From an uncultured Methanobrevibacter sp. (lineage in GTDB: Archaea > Methanobacteriota > Methanobacteria > Methanobacteriales > Methanobacteriaceae): 64,000 nucleotides of DNA. The notes beneath the pieces were generated by a model. It saw only the letters and a program-made list of their open reading frames with translations, searched no databases and was not told the origin of the DNA. Shown one piece after another: positions 50,291 through 58,917 of the stretch (position 1 is its first letter; each line of letters begins with the position of its first letter). Location of the stretch: assembly GCF_934746965.1 (NCBI RefSeq), contig NZ_CAKVFS010000007.1, positions 54,490 through 118,489 of the forward strand. Direction: 5' to 3'. The translations under genes and the position numbers were made by a program.

Positions 50291-50921
50291 ATGAATCTTT
50301 TAATAATTTTAATGAAGTTTTGGTTATTTGTGTTGCAACTTCTTCTAAAGTATAGGGGGTAATTGGTTCTTCATCTCTTAACAACTTATTAGTTGTAACA
50401 ATTAAATGATTTTTAGTTATACCTTGTTTTCTAAGTTCATCTACTGCGGGATTGTCTTCAAATTCTGAAATGTCTTTTACTTCTATTTTTTCATCACCGA
50501 ATCCGAATATTCCTGCAGTGCTTATTGTTTTTGCACCTCTTTTATGAGCATGTTTTATAATGTTTGCTGCAGTTGGTATTGTATTTCCACCAGCTATTTG
50601 TATTACAACTACATCTCCTTTTATTAAATCTAAATTATTTTCATTTATATCTTCACAAACACTTATTACTTTTCTAAAATTTTCTTCATGTGTACAAAGT
50701 TTTTTTAAGAAGTCTGTTTTGTAATCTCCTATTTTTGCACCTTTCATTGTGAAAATAACGTCTCCACCATCTATTTTTTGTCCATCAAAAACTCCAATTT
50801 CTTTTGGACCTCCTCTGTGGACTTGTATTAAGTTAATTCCAACTCTCAATCCTAATCTTCCAAATCCAATTAAGTCAATTCTGCCTTTTGGGATTCTTGA
50901 ATTTTCTATATCTTGTATCAT
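50283..50921 (-). CDS. hcgE: FeGP cofactor biosynthesis protein HcgE (ThiF-like)
   Basis: This encodes 212 residues. HcgE is an E1/ThiF-like enzyme that adenylates the carboxyl of the guanylylpyridinol precursor before HcgF. The nucleotide motif IDLIGFGRLGLRVGINL near residue 17 replaces the typical GxGxxG, and VVVIQIAGGNTIPTAANI and TAGIFGFGDEKIEV follow. It is in the hcgA-F operon, 13 bp after hcgD. Confidence 0.85.
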   Translation of the reverse strand: MIQDIENSRIPKGRIDLIGFGRLGLRVGINLIQVHRGGPKEIGVFDGQKIDGGDVIFTMKGAKIGDYKTDFLKKLCTHEENFRKVISVCEDINENNLDLIKGDVVVIQIAGGNTIPTAANIIKHAHKRGAKTISTAGIFGFGDEKIEVKDISEFEDNPAVDELRKQGITKNHLIVTTNKLLRDEEPITPYTLEEVATQITKTSLKLLKDSYD

Positions 50922-50934
50922 TTTAATATCTCCA

Positions 50935-51636
50935 TTATATCTTATATGTTTTCCAAGGTTTTATATTAATAACTTCACATTTTATATTAAGAGGTTCTAA
51001 TATCTCCTTTAATTTATACAGCCCTGGAACTTCACTGTTATGATGGCCTAAATCAATTAGAGTAATATCTAAATTTTTAGCTAGAATGGCACTTTCTTGA
51101 GTTAAATCTCCAGATATTAATAACTCCAAATTTAATTCATGAGCTAATTTAATATAATTAGTGTTTTTAAGGCCAAATCCTGATATAATTCCAACTTTGT
51201 TGAGTTGTTTATTGTCATCAGGTTTATTTACAATTTTAATTTCCTCAAATTTATTTAAAACATCGTTTTTAAATTCTTTGAACTTTTTATTAGTTTTACA
51301 GATTCTACCTATATTTGTATTTCTGTCGAAAGGAGAAATAACTTTTAAATTTAAACTTTTAGCTAGTGCTTCATTAGCACCACCTGTGATAATATCCCAA
51401 TTTGAATGTATGGTGTAAGTTGGAGTTTTTGGATTAAATAGTGGGGGGTGGTGTGTTAAAATTAATGTATCTGATTTATTTATATCAAATTCAGGATATA
51501 AATCCATAAATATCTCAATTGAGTTGATATTTTGATTTAAATCATATTCTTTTTTAAAACCTATTTCATCATTTTTTAAAGCTAATGTTTTAGGTATATT
51601 TTTATCTATAAATTCAATTATTTCTTTAAGCTTCAT
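50935..51636 (-). CDS. hcgD: FeGP cofactor biosynthesis protein HcgD (Nif3-like)
   Basis: This encodes 233 residues of the NIF3/DUF34 family, with metal-binding LILTHHPPLFNP (about residue 58) and LIDLGHHNSEVPG near the C-terminus. HcgD is a di-iron protein thought to deliver Fe to the FeGP cofactor. NIF3 proteins also occur elsewhere; the neighbours identify this one as HcgD. Confidence 0.85.
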   Translation of the reverse strand: MKLKEIIEFIDKNIPKTLALKNDEIGFKKEYDLNQNINSIEIFMDLYPEFDINKSDTLILTHHPPLFNPKTPTYTIHSNWDIITGGANEALAKSLNLKVISPFDRNTNIGRICKTNKKFKEFKNDVLNKFEEIKIVNKPDDNKQLNKVGIISGFGLKNTNYIKLAHELNLELLISGDLTQESAILAKNLDITLIDLGHHNSEVPGLYKLKEILEPLNIKCEVINIKPWKTYKI

Positions 51637-51637
51637 T

Positions 51638-52423
51638 TTAAATCATTTTTGATTCAATTTTATTTAATTGCATGTCTATTAATTCATCGCAACTAAATGG
51701 ATTGATAGTAGATATTTTCATAGCTTTTACATTAACTAAATTTATGAATTTTTGTATATTTTTTTGTTTGAAAATAACTTCTTCAAAAAATCCCATTTCA
51801 CATGCGCTGTAAAGAACCCCTTCTTTTTTTTGTGATTGGGTTAAAGCTTGTGTTAAAACACCAATAGTAAGAGTCATGGTTCCAGATGTTTTAGTATTCA
51901 ATCCTTTAGTTTTTAAAATAGCTTTATTATCTGCATTTACTACTTTTAATCTTTCATGAATATTGTTTTTATTTTGAAGTAAATTATCATTATCTTCAGC
52001 TACTGGATCTTCTATTAAAAATACTTTAGAGTTAATCTCAGATGATTGTTCTACAGTTAATCCACCAAAACCAGTAGTATCTATAACCACATCACCACTG
52101 TGAATTAAGGTTAAATCTGTTGAAAAATCAATTGTATTTTTATAATTTCCACCGATATCTGTATTTAACAATTCTTTTAAGTGGGGATAAATATCTATTA
52201 ATAAAATATTTTCATATTCTTCACTTAATTTTTTAACAATTCCTACTCCTGTAAAATAAGTTCCAACAACAACAATTTTAGTATTTTTGTCTAAATTTAA
52301 GTTATTGATATAATTTAAACAAGCATCAGATTTTTTATTGATTATTTCGTTAAATATATCTATTAACTTAGTTTCAGATTTGATGGTAAAAACTTCAGAG
52401 GTTATTCCAGTATCAACATTCAT
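51638..52423 (-). CDS. hcgC: FeGP cofactor biosynthesis methyltransferase HcgC
   Basis: This encodes 261 residues. HcgC is a SAM-dependent C-methyltransferase that methylates the pyridinol ring. The dinucleotide-like motif IVVVGTYFTGVGIVKKLS (about residue 50), GDVVIDTTGFGGLTVEQ and TSGTMTLTIGVLTQAL are visible. It sits 1 bp from hcgD in the conserved order hcgA-B-C-D-E-F. Confidence 0.82.
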   Translation of the reverse strand: MNVDTGITSEVFTIKSETKLIDIFNEIINKKSDACLNYINNLNLDKNTKIVVVGTYFTGVGIVKKLSEEYENILLIDIYPHLKELLNTDIGGNYKNTIDFSTDLTLIHSGDVVIDTTGFGGLTVEQSSEINSKVFLIEDPVAEDNDNLLQNKNNIHERLKVVNADNKAILKTKGLNTKTSGTMTLTIGVLTQALTQSQKKEGVLYSACEMGFFEEVIFKQKNIQKFINLVNVKAMKISTINPFSCDELIDMQLNKIESKMI

Positions 52424-52426
52424 ATT

Positions 52427-52906
52427 TTAGCCTTCTTTTTTAAATCCAACTTTTTGTAATGCTTCATTTGCTTCTTCATATACTGCATCTTCAAGGGATT
52501 TTTGGCTAACTGCATGAGATGGAGAAGTTCCACAAGTTAATATTCTCCCTTTATTATCTACAATAAGCAATAGTGACCCTGATCCTGGCAAACCTAAACG
52601 CCCTCTAGCTATTATTAAATCACAATCACATACATCTAGCGCCATCATAGCTTTGGCAAATGCTGGGCTACGATTACTATCTGCTTCATTAGTGTTTATT
52701 TGGAGTATTTTAGCAGTAGGCAAATTATATTCCTTTAAAACTTTATTTAAAACATCGACTTTAATTCCATTTTTATTTGGAATATAAATCTTTTTCGCAT
52801 TTTTGATGTAATTTTGGATTTCAGTTACTTCTTCTAATGTATCTCCTAAACGACAATTATTTCTAGACTCTTCTAATGCTTTTTTAATCATTTTTTCAAA
52901 AGCCAT
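52427..52906 (-). CDS. hcgB: FeGP cofactor biosynthesis guanylyltransferase HcgB
   Basis: This encodes 159 residues. HcgB couples GTP to the methylated pyridinol to make guanylylpyridinol. Family features are SRNNCRLGDTLEEV, LQINTNEADSNRSPAFAKAMMALDVCDCDLIIARGRLGLPGSG and TCGTSPSHAVSQKSLEDA in pieces. It lies 3 bp from hcgC. Confidence 0.85.
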   Translation of the reverse strand: MAFEKMIKKALEESRNNCRLGDTLEEVTEIQNYIKNAKKIYIPNKNGIKVDVLNKVLKEYNLPTAKILQINTNEADSNRSPAFAKAMMALDVCDCDLIIARGRLGLPGSGSLLLIVDNKGRILTCGTSPSHAVSQKSLEDAVYEEANEALQKVGFKKEG

Positions 52907-52915
52907 AATATTGCC

Positions 52916-53914
52916 TCAGATTGTTTGTGGTGTTAAACCTAATTTTGTTATAACTGAAATTACATCATCATAGTTTCCGCAGGTTGGAGAACCTACACCT
53001 TTTACAGCTAATGGATAATTATCTGCAATTACAGTAGCTAAATTATTTGCTCCTGCATTTAATGAATATTCTACATTTTTAGGACCTATTGTTGGAGTAG
53101 GTACTGTAATTCTTATTTCAGGATACATTATACGTACTACAGATATGAATTTCAACTGTTCTTCTAAAGGTGAAGGAGGATGATTTGCCATAGGAGTATC
53201 TTTATATGGATTGAATCCCATTATTGGAATTTCACCTAATGTTTCAAATTTGTTTAAGTAATGTAAATGAGCTATTCTGTCTTCTAATGATTCTCCAAGA
53301 CCGAGTAATAATCCTGATGAAAGTTCAATTCCTGCATCACTAACCATTTGGCAGGTTTCAATTCTATCTTCTAAAGTTTCTCCAGGTTTTACAAAGTTGA
53401 AAATATCTTCGTTAATTGTTTCTAAATTACAACAAACAGTATCAGCACCTAAATCTGCTAACTGATTAACTGATTCCTCAGTTAAATCACCACCTACATT
53501 TACTAAAATTTCAAGTGAAGTATTGTTTTTAACAATTTCAGTAGCATTTACTCCTTGTTTGCCTTTATATCCATATCCTCCAGAGCAACTTACTCTAGGA
53601 ATTCCTGCTTCTTCAATGGATATTGCTGCTTTAAGTATTTCATCATCTGTTTTATAAAAGGAATCATAATAACCGTCAGTTGATGTTTTTGGTGCAAATC
53701 CACAATATTTACATCTTGGTTGAATTGTGCATTTATTTGTAATGTGGACTGTTGATGTTAATTTAATTAGTTTGGAATGTTTATTTCTAATATTAACAGC
53801 AGTTGAATATAGTTTTTTTAAATTTTCTTCATCAGTTACTTGTAATAATTGAAGAAATTCTTCATCACTTATTTTTTTGTTATTTTCAGCCTTTTTTAAA
53901 ATTTCATCAATCAA
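52916..53914 (-). CDS. hcgA: radical SAM protein HcgA (HmdB), FeGP cofactor biosynthesis
   Basis: This encodes 332 residues. The cluster motif has the unusual spacing CTIQPRCKYCG (C-x5-C-x2-C), typical of HcgA, rather than C-x3-C-x2-C. Sequence order otherwise matches BioB/ThiH-like radical SAM enzymes (SCSGGYGYKG, GGDLTEESVNQL, PTPTIGPKN). It likely builds the pyridinol ring. The start is TTG at 53912-53914 with GAGGGTG about 5 nt before. It is the first hcg gene behind hmd. Confidence 0.88.
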   Translation of the reverse strand: MIDEILKKAENNKKISDEEFLQLLQVTDEENLKKLYSTAVNIRNKHSKLIKLTSTVHITNKCTIQPRCKYCGFAPKTSTDGYYDSFYKTDDEILKAAISIEEAGIPRVSCSGGYGYKGKQGVNATEIVKNNTSLEILVNVGGDLTEESVNQLADLGADTVCCNLETINEDIFNFVKPGETLEDRIETCQMVSDAGIELSSGLLLGLGESLEDRIAHLHYLNKFETLGEIPIMGFNPYKDTPMANHPPSPLEEQLKFISVVRIMYPEIRITVPTPTIGPKNVEYSLNAGANNLATVIADNYPLAVKGVGSPTCGNYDDVISVITKLGLTPQTI

Positions 53915-54010
53915 TTTTACACCCTCAGTTGAGCATATAATTTTGTAATAAAAATTTGTATAAAAATAGTGAACTTATTTTTTAATAGCTAATTTCACTT
54001 AATTATTAAA

Positions 54011-54054
54011 AAATAAGTTGGGGATGTTGATATAAAATCAACATTAACTTATTT
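54011..54054 (-). terminator. two-tier hairpin between hmd and hcgA
   Basis: AAATAAGTT (54011-54019) pairs with AACTTATTT (54046-54054). An inner stem ATGTTGAT (54024-54031) pairs with ATCAACAT (54037-54044), loop ATAAA. A T-run follows on the minus strand (about 54003-54011). It could stop most hmd transcripts and let a fraction reach the hcg genes. Confidence 0.65.
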
Positions 54055-54066
54055 TAAGTGTTTCAC

Positions 54067-55080
54067 TTAGCTTCTTTTTTCTAAGTTTTCTAAAACGGTA
54101 GGTACGATTTCTGCTAATGGACCGAAGTTCATTGAGTCAGCAGTACCGAGTAATGCACCAGGGTTTAAAGCTTCATCCATTTTGTCAATACCTTCATCTT
54201 GCATTAAAGCAGTAACTTGGGTTAAAGCTTCGTTAGCCATCATTTGTGCAAATCCTGCAGGTGCACCTAAAATTTGAGTTACAGTATCTCTGTAAGCTAA
54301 GATACCTGCGTAAGTAATTGCAGTTACAGCGGAACACATATCACATACTGGACCTAATAAGTTTGCAGGTAATGTAAATGCGGATCCTCTTGCTTTTTCA
54401 CCTAAATCTAATAATGTTTTGATAGATGCTTCATCAGCGTATCCTTCACCAATGTATGCTTGTCCTTTCATTTCAGGTACAGCACCTGGGTGGTAAGAAG
54501 CTACATTTACGTTTGCTCCACATTCGTCGAATATTTTTTTGAATTCAGTGGTAGGAATAGTACATGCGTGAGTAATGATTGCTCCGTCTTTGAGTTCACC
54601 AGCGAATTTTTCGATAATAGGTTTTTGCATTCCACCTTCTGGTAACCAGGTCATTACCCAGTCAGCGTCAGCTACAGCAGCAGCATCGTCGCTCATGGTT
54701 GTCATTCCTAAATCATTTGGATCTACAAAGTGGATAGCTGCTTTAGGTGGGTTAGGGAGGGATTCAGCTAACTCATTTACTTTTGCTCTAATGTCTACCA
54801 TTACATCTTCAGGGTTTCCAGCTTTGTGAGCTGCGATAACATCTTTGCAGTCAAAGTCATCTACTACTGTGAAATCGTTGTCGAATACTGGGTCAGATAC
54901 AACTACTTCATCTACTCCAGCGAGGTGTAATAATTCTGCACCCATTTCGATAGTAGAGTGAGTCATTGCGATTTTTTCTTTTCCAGTTTCTTCTGCAACT
55001 TCACAAGCTCTTGCAAAGTTGGTAATACCACTTGCAGCATGAGTTCTGTAACATCCTGCACCTAAAATTGCTACTTTCAT
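54067..55080 (-). CDS. hmd: H2-forming methylenetetrahydromethanopterin dehydrogenase (Fe-only hydrogenase)
   Basis: This encodes 337 residues. Hmd reduces methenyl-H4MPT with H2 using the FeGP cofactor and needs no nickel. The N-terminal Rossmann motif is AILGAGCYRTHAASGITNFA with catalytic His14, and the iron ligand is Cys173 in IITHACTIPTTEFKK (Cys176 in the M. jannaschii enzyme). It is followed by the hcg genes; nickel limitation raises hmd in related methanogens. Palindromes upstream may be control sites. Confidence 0.96.
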   Translation of the reverse strand: MKVAILGAGCYRTHAASGITNFARACEVAEETGKEKIAMTHSTIEMGAELLHLAGVDEVVVSDPVFDNDFTVVDDFDCKDVIAAHKAGNPEDVMVDIRAKVNELAESLPNPPKAAIHFVDPNDLGMTTMSDDAAAVADADWVMTWLPEGGMQKPIIEKFAGELKDGAIITHACTIPTTEFKKIFDECGANVNVASYHPGAVPEMKGQAYIGEGYADEASIKTLLDLGEKARGSAFTLPANLLGPVCDMCSAVTAITYAGILAYRDTVTQILGAPAGFAQMMANEALTQVTALMQDEGIDKMDEALNPGALLGTADSMNFGPLAEIVPTVLENLEKRS

Positions 55081-55470
55081 TATTTTAGTCTCCTTTAAAA
55101 CATATATATATTTTATTTTTTAAGTTTCTTAAAAAACATTTACTACATTGGTATTATTTAAAATGTGCCTTAATAATCTCCCTATTAATTATATAAAAGA
55201 ACATCCTGTTTTTTAGTAAACGCTCATTAGTCCTAATTTTTAAATAATTTTGCTGAATTCAGCATTAGTAGTAACAATTATAATTTTAATTTTTAGCAAT
55301 ATATAAGCTTTTATATCTGTTTTTCAATGATTACATTTAAATGTAAACACGTACTTTTTATTAATATAATTTAATAATATTTTATTTGTTTTAAAGATTC
55401 AAAACAAAATTTATTTAATGGATATTAAGTAAATAATATTATTATATATAGATTTAGAGGTTGTAATCGA
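55081..55470. promoter_or_regulatory. 390-bp divergent hmd-hcgG control region
   Basis: No gene is seen. Two perfect palindromes are present: TGCTGAATTCAGCA (55251-55264) and TTACATTTAAATGTAA (55331-55346). A minus-strand TATA-like sequence lies near 55300-55313 (CAATATATAAGC on the plus strand) and a plus-strand TATA-like ATTATATATAG at about 55439. Either palindrome could bind a regulator that responds to nickel or H2 supply. Confidence 0.5.
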
Positions 55471-56973
55471 ATGTATGATTTAATTAAAGAAGCTATTGTT
55501 GATGACAATGCAGCTATTGAATTATCTAAAATAGATAAAAATGTGGTTGAAGTTGTTGATGCAATTTCTGAGTTGTCTTTAGAAGACACTATGAAGTTAG
55601 GGATGAAGTTTAAAAGATTCCCATTAGGCTGTGATTTAACTGAGGCTGTAGTTGGAACTTGTGCATCTGATTTAGAGTTAATGGAATTGCTTGGAAATTG
55701 TAGATTGTCTGATATGTTAGGTTTGCCTATTCATATTTGTGCATATGCATTTGCAGACATTGCTGAAAAACATGGTATGCGTGGAATTGAAGTAATGCGT
55801 AAAGTATATGATAGTGTTGATGTTCCTCTTGATTTGGATCATTTTGGTGAAAATGGTCCTATGAGACTTCCTCCAAATATTGTTGGTTGTGGTGGTGAAT
55901 GTTATAATAAAGGACCTGTTTATAAAGAATGTCCGAGAGATAGGATTCATGAAAGATTGATTGATAAGGAAAAAGCAGAAGCTTCAGATAAAGAGGAATG
56001 GGTGAAATTATCCTCTTCAGTGGCTATTAATTTAACTAGTGAACAAACTGGTGAAGGACATGCTGCACCTTACAAGGAAGCTGAGGATATAGCTAACTTA
56101 GCTAAGGAATATCAAAAAGGCCTTGAAGCAATTATGTTTATTGGAGATGGTTATGATGATCTTATTACAGGATTTGAAAAAGCTATTGGGATTGGAGCTG
56201 ATGTTTTTGTATTAGAAGGGGGTCCTTATAATGCTGCTAAAAATCCAACTGAAGCATTTGCAAAAGCAGTAGCTGCATCTAGAATTTTATGTCCTGGTAA
56301 AGTAGTAGGTACAAATGGAGCATATGAACATGAGTGTAGGATAGGTCTTAGATCAGGATTAAATGTTATTATAACAGGTTTTCCAAAAAATCATCATGGA
56401 TACATGTGTGGATATGAACCGGGAAATGCTAGGAGAGGTAAATTTGGTCTTCCAAGAATAATGCAAATAATGAAAGAGGAAGTTCATAATCCTAATGTTC
56501 AGGTTCCTGTTTTGAAAGAAGATTTAATACCACTTACAACTGCTATTAAAATAGCTGGAAGAGATTATATTTATCCAAGAAAAATTGGTGCATATACTGT
56601 AGGGGATGCTCATTGGGCTACGTTAATTAATTCAAAAATGTATAAAAATCTTACTTTAAAAAATGATTTGAATGATATTGTAAGTTCTGTTAATGGAAAT
56701 AGTGTAGCATTGCTTGGTGGAAGATTCCTTTCTTGGGTAATAGCTAATGAATTGGATAAACATGTTGATGAAATAATCATATCTGATGCAGATCCATGGG
56801 TTCAACGTATGACTGTTGAAAATTTACAAGATGCATTAAATGCAACTGTAATCTCTGGTGATGGTGATGTAAACAGTGCTAAGCAAGCAGATAGCGCTAT
56901 AATTTCTTCAACTGTACCTGGTATTAGTAATAAAATTTTAGATAAAGTTCCTAATGCATTTAATATAGTATAA
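55471..56973 (+). CDS. hcgG: FeGP cofactor biosynthesis protein HcgG (HmdC)
   Basis: This encodes 500 residues. Length and position match HmdC/HcgG, required for Hmd activity. The N-terminal part has GCGGECYNKGPVYKECPRDR, with cysteines that may bind metal. The middle has FIGDGYDDLITGFEKAIGIGADVFVLEGGPYNAAKNP in pieces and the C-terminal has a GRFLSWVIANELDKHVDEIIISDADPW stretch typical of fibrillarin-like folds. It is divergent from hmd, separated from the other hcg genes. Confidence 0.78.
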   Translation: MYDLIKEAIVDDNAAIELSKIDKNVVEVVDAISELSLEDTMKLGMKFKRFPLGCDLTEAVVGTCASDLELMELLGNCRLSDMLGLPIHICAYAFADIAEKHGMRGIEVMRKVYDSVDVPLDLDHFGENGPMRLPPNIVGCGGECYNKGPVYKECPRDRIHERLIDKEKAEASDKEEWVKLSSSVAINLTSEQTGEGHAAPYKEAEDIANLAKEYQKGLEAIMFIGDGYDDLITGFEKAIGIGADVFVLEGGPYNAAKNPTEAFAKAVAASRILCPGKVVGTNGAYEHECRIGLRSGLNVIITGFPKNHHGYMCGYEPGNARRGKFGLPRIMQIMKEEVHNPNVQVPVLKEDLIPLTTAIKIAGRDYIYPRKIGAYTVGDAHWATLINSKMYKNLTLKNDLNDIVSSVNGNSVALLGGRFLSWVIANELDKHVDEIIISDADPWVQRMTVENLQDALNATVISGDGDVNSAKQADSAIISSTVPGISNKILDKVPNAFNIV

Positions 56974-57003
56974 ACCTAAAGTTATAAATTAATTAAAAAT
57001 AAT

Positions 57004-57040
57004 AATGTAATAAGTGATTATGTTTATTACATTTTTTTTT
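57004..57040 (+). terminator. hcgG terminator
   Basis: AATGTAATAA (57004-57013) pairs with TTATTACATT (57024-57033), and nine T follow, a classical intrinsic-terminator shape. Confidence 0.7.
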
Positions 57041-57068
57041 AATTAATTAACTATATTAGGGTGAAAAT

Positions 57069-57866
57069 TTGAATCATTCAAAGATTATTTTGGTAGCTTG
57101 TATTTCAGCATTTGTAGCTATTACTACTGCTGTGTTAGGTGTTGCAGGAACTATTATTGGTTCTGTATTATCATCAGTACTTTATAATGTACTTTCAGAA
57201 GCTTTACAAAAGCCAGTAGATAATGCAAAGCTTAAAGCTAATTTTGAGTGGGAAATAGCATATTCATTTCCATTAATTGTTATGGCTTTAATTCAGCTAT
57301 TGTTAATTTTTGCTATGTTGTCTGAAATGGGTTTGTTACCATCAACATTTTTAAATGTGTATTTGTCTCTTCAAAATGTTGCAGATAATAATTTATATAG
57401 GGTTTTAGGATTTTCTCTTTTAGTTATGAGTGTTTATCCATTTGTACTAACACCTGATTTTATTAAAAAATCTCATGGTGGTTTAATTGCATTTATTGGA
57501 TTAATATTTTTAGCTAAAGGATTTTGTGACTCTGGATTTTTAATATTATATTATATATTCCATTATTTTGACTTCCCAATTGCTTTAATAGCATTTATAT
57601 TGTTGTCTGGAGTAATTTATAAAATATTAATCTCCGCTAATGGTGCTAAAAGTAAAATTAAAACAGCTTCAATGGCTCAAAATAGGGAAAATATTAAATT
57701 TAAACAGGTTCATCCAAGAAAAATGCATGTATCTTCAAGAAATAATCGTGAGGAGTATAATAGAAATAAACAAGTAAAACATAATGTTAGAAGAAATCAA
57801 ATAAATAAATCTTCTGAGGACATTCACTTTGAAACTAATGAGTTTTTAGATGACTATAAAAAGTAG
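57069..57866 (+). CDS. membrane protein of unknown function
   Basis: This encodes 265 residues. Start TTG 57069 follows AGGGTGA. Five membrane helices occupy the first ~195 residues (IILVACISAFVAITTAVLG, PLIVMALIQLLLIFAML, VLGFSLLVMSVYPFVLT, LIAFIGLIFLAKGFC, FPIALIAFILLSGVIY). The C-terminal 65 residues are basic and asparagine-rich, probably cytoplasmic. It lies 6 bp before an HTH-PhoU gene and probably shares its regulation. No known family recognised. Confidence 0.6.
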   Translation: MNHSKIILVACISAFVAITTAVLGVAGTIIGSVLSSVLYNVLSEALQKPVDNAKLKANFEWEIAYSFPLIVMALIQLLLIFAMLSEMGLLPSTFLNVYLSLQNVADNNLYRVLGFSLLVMSVYPFVLTPDFIKKSHGGLIAFIGLIFLAKGFCDSGFLILYYIFHYFDFPIALIAFILLSGVIYKILISANGAKSKIKTASMAQNRENIKFKQVHPRKMHVSSRNNREEYNRNKQVKHNVRRNQINKSSEDIHFETNEFLDDYKK

Positions 57867-57872
57867 ATTAAT

Positions 57873-58754
57873 ATGAGTAAAAAAAATAAAACATTAAAGG
57901 ATATATTAGATTGTATCTTATATGAAAATCCATCTACTCAGGATGAAATAGCTGAGAAATTAGGAATAACTCGTCGTTATGTTACTCAGCTACTTCAACC
58001 TCTTGTGAAAGAAGGTACTGTTAAACGAGCATACATGATTGATTTAAAAGCATATGAAAAATTAGCAGAATCTTTTGGAGATTATGCTCCAGTAAATGAT
58101 TCTGGTTATGTTTTAGTTAATGATATGTTATCTAATATGGCTCAGCATGTGCAGTCTCAATTGCAGGAGTCATTTGCAGCAGTTTATGAATATGATGAGG
58201 AAAAAGCAAATGCCGCTTTAGAAATGGATTATACAACTAATAATATGGTTGAAAAAGTAAGAACTTCTGTTGAAACAATTGTTAGTATTAATCAGCATTC
58301 TGAATTATCAAAATCTATGCTTTATAATGAGGTTGCTTATGATTTAGAACGTATTGGTGATTATTGTGGGCATATTGCAAAATTTGTAATTGAGGATGTT
58401 TATGAAGTTGATGAAGTTATTCTTAAAAATTTAAAGAAAATGAATAAAACTGCTCAAAAAATGATTAGATCAGCTATGCTTGCATTTTTAGAAGGTAAAA
58501 CAAATCTTAAAGAAGATATTATGGATTTTGAAGAATCAATGCATATGCTTCAAAGTAAGTCTATTAATATAATTGCGACTCAAATGGCTGAAAATTCATT
58601 CGATGAAAAAGAACGTTCTAATTACTTTATGTACTTATTTAGGGTAGTTAAAGCCTTCGAAAGAATTGGGGATATTTCTATAGAAATTATTGATGTAGCT
58701 ATTGAGTTTCATAAGAATATACCTAGATCTACCACTCCACGTACGTTTAGATAA
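57873..58754 (+). CDS. PhoU-domain regulator with N-terminal winged helix
   Basis: This encodes 293 residues. The first ~60 form a winged helix (NPSTQDEIAEKLGITRRYVTQLLQPLVKEG). The remainder has two PhoU-type three-helix repeats with E-R-I-G-D signatures: AYDLERIGDYCGHIAKF (about 165-181) and KAFERIGDISIEIIDV (about 265-280). It likely binds metal through these acidic positions and controls pst genes as a DNA-binding phosphate regulator. It is just upstream of pstS, with 163 bp between. Confidence 0.88.
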   Translation: MSKKNKTLKDILDCILYENPSTQDEIAEKLGITRRYVTQLLQPLVKEGTVKRAYMIDLKAYEKLAESFGDYAPVNDSGYVLVNDMLSNMAQHVQSQLQESFAAVYEYDEEKANAALEMDYTTNNMVEKVRTSVETIVSINQHSELSKSMLYNEVAYDLERIGDYCGHIAKFVIEDVYEVDEVILKNLKKMNKTAQKMIRSAMLAFLEGKTNLKEDIMDFEESMHMLQSKSINIIATQMAENSFDEKERSNYFMYLFRVVKAFERIGDISIEIIDVAIEFHKNIPRSTTPRTFR

Positions 58755-58784
58755 TCTTATTATTTTTTTTATTTTTCTATTTTT

Positions 58785-58885
58785 ATTCACATTTTAGGAA
58801 TTTTATTTCATAAAATATGTCTATCTATAGGAGCTAATTTTCACAAAATAGGAAATTTAATTCACAAAAAGCAACATTTATATAG
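58785..58885 (+). promoter_or_regulatory. pst promoter with direct-repeat operators
   Basis: ATTCACATTTTAGGAATTTT (about 58785-58804) and TTCACAAAATAGGAAATTTA (about 58840-58859) share TTCACA-N4-AGGAA, and a third TTCACA half-site starts at 58861. The TATA TTTATATA is at about 58877-58884, only ~35 nt before the pstS start. The repeats probably bind the phosphate regulator encoded upstream. Confidence 0.5.
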
Positions 58886-58917
58886 TGGTTTGTTAAAACA
58901 GTTATGTGAGGAGAAAA

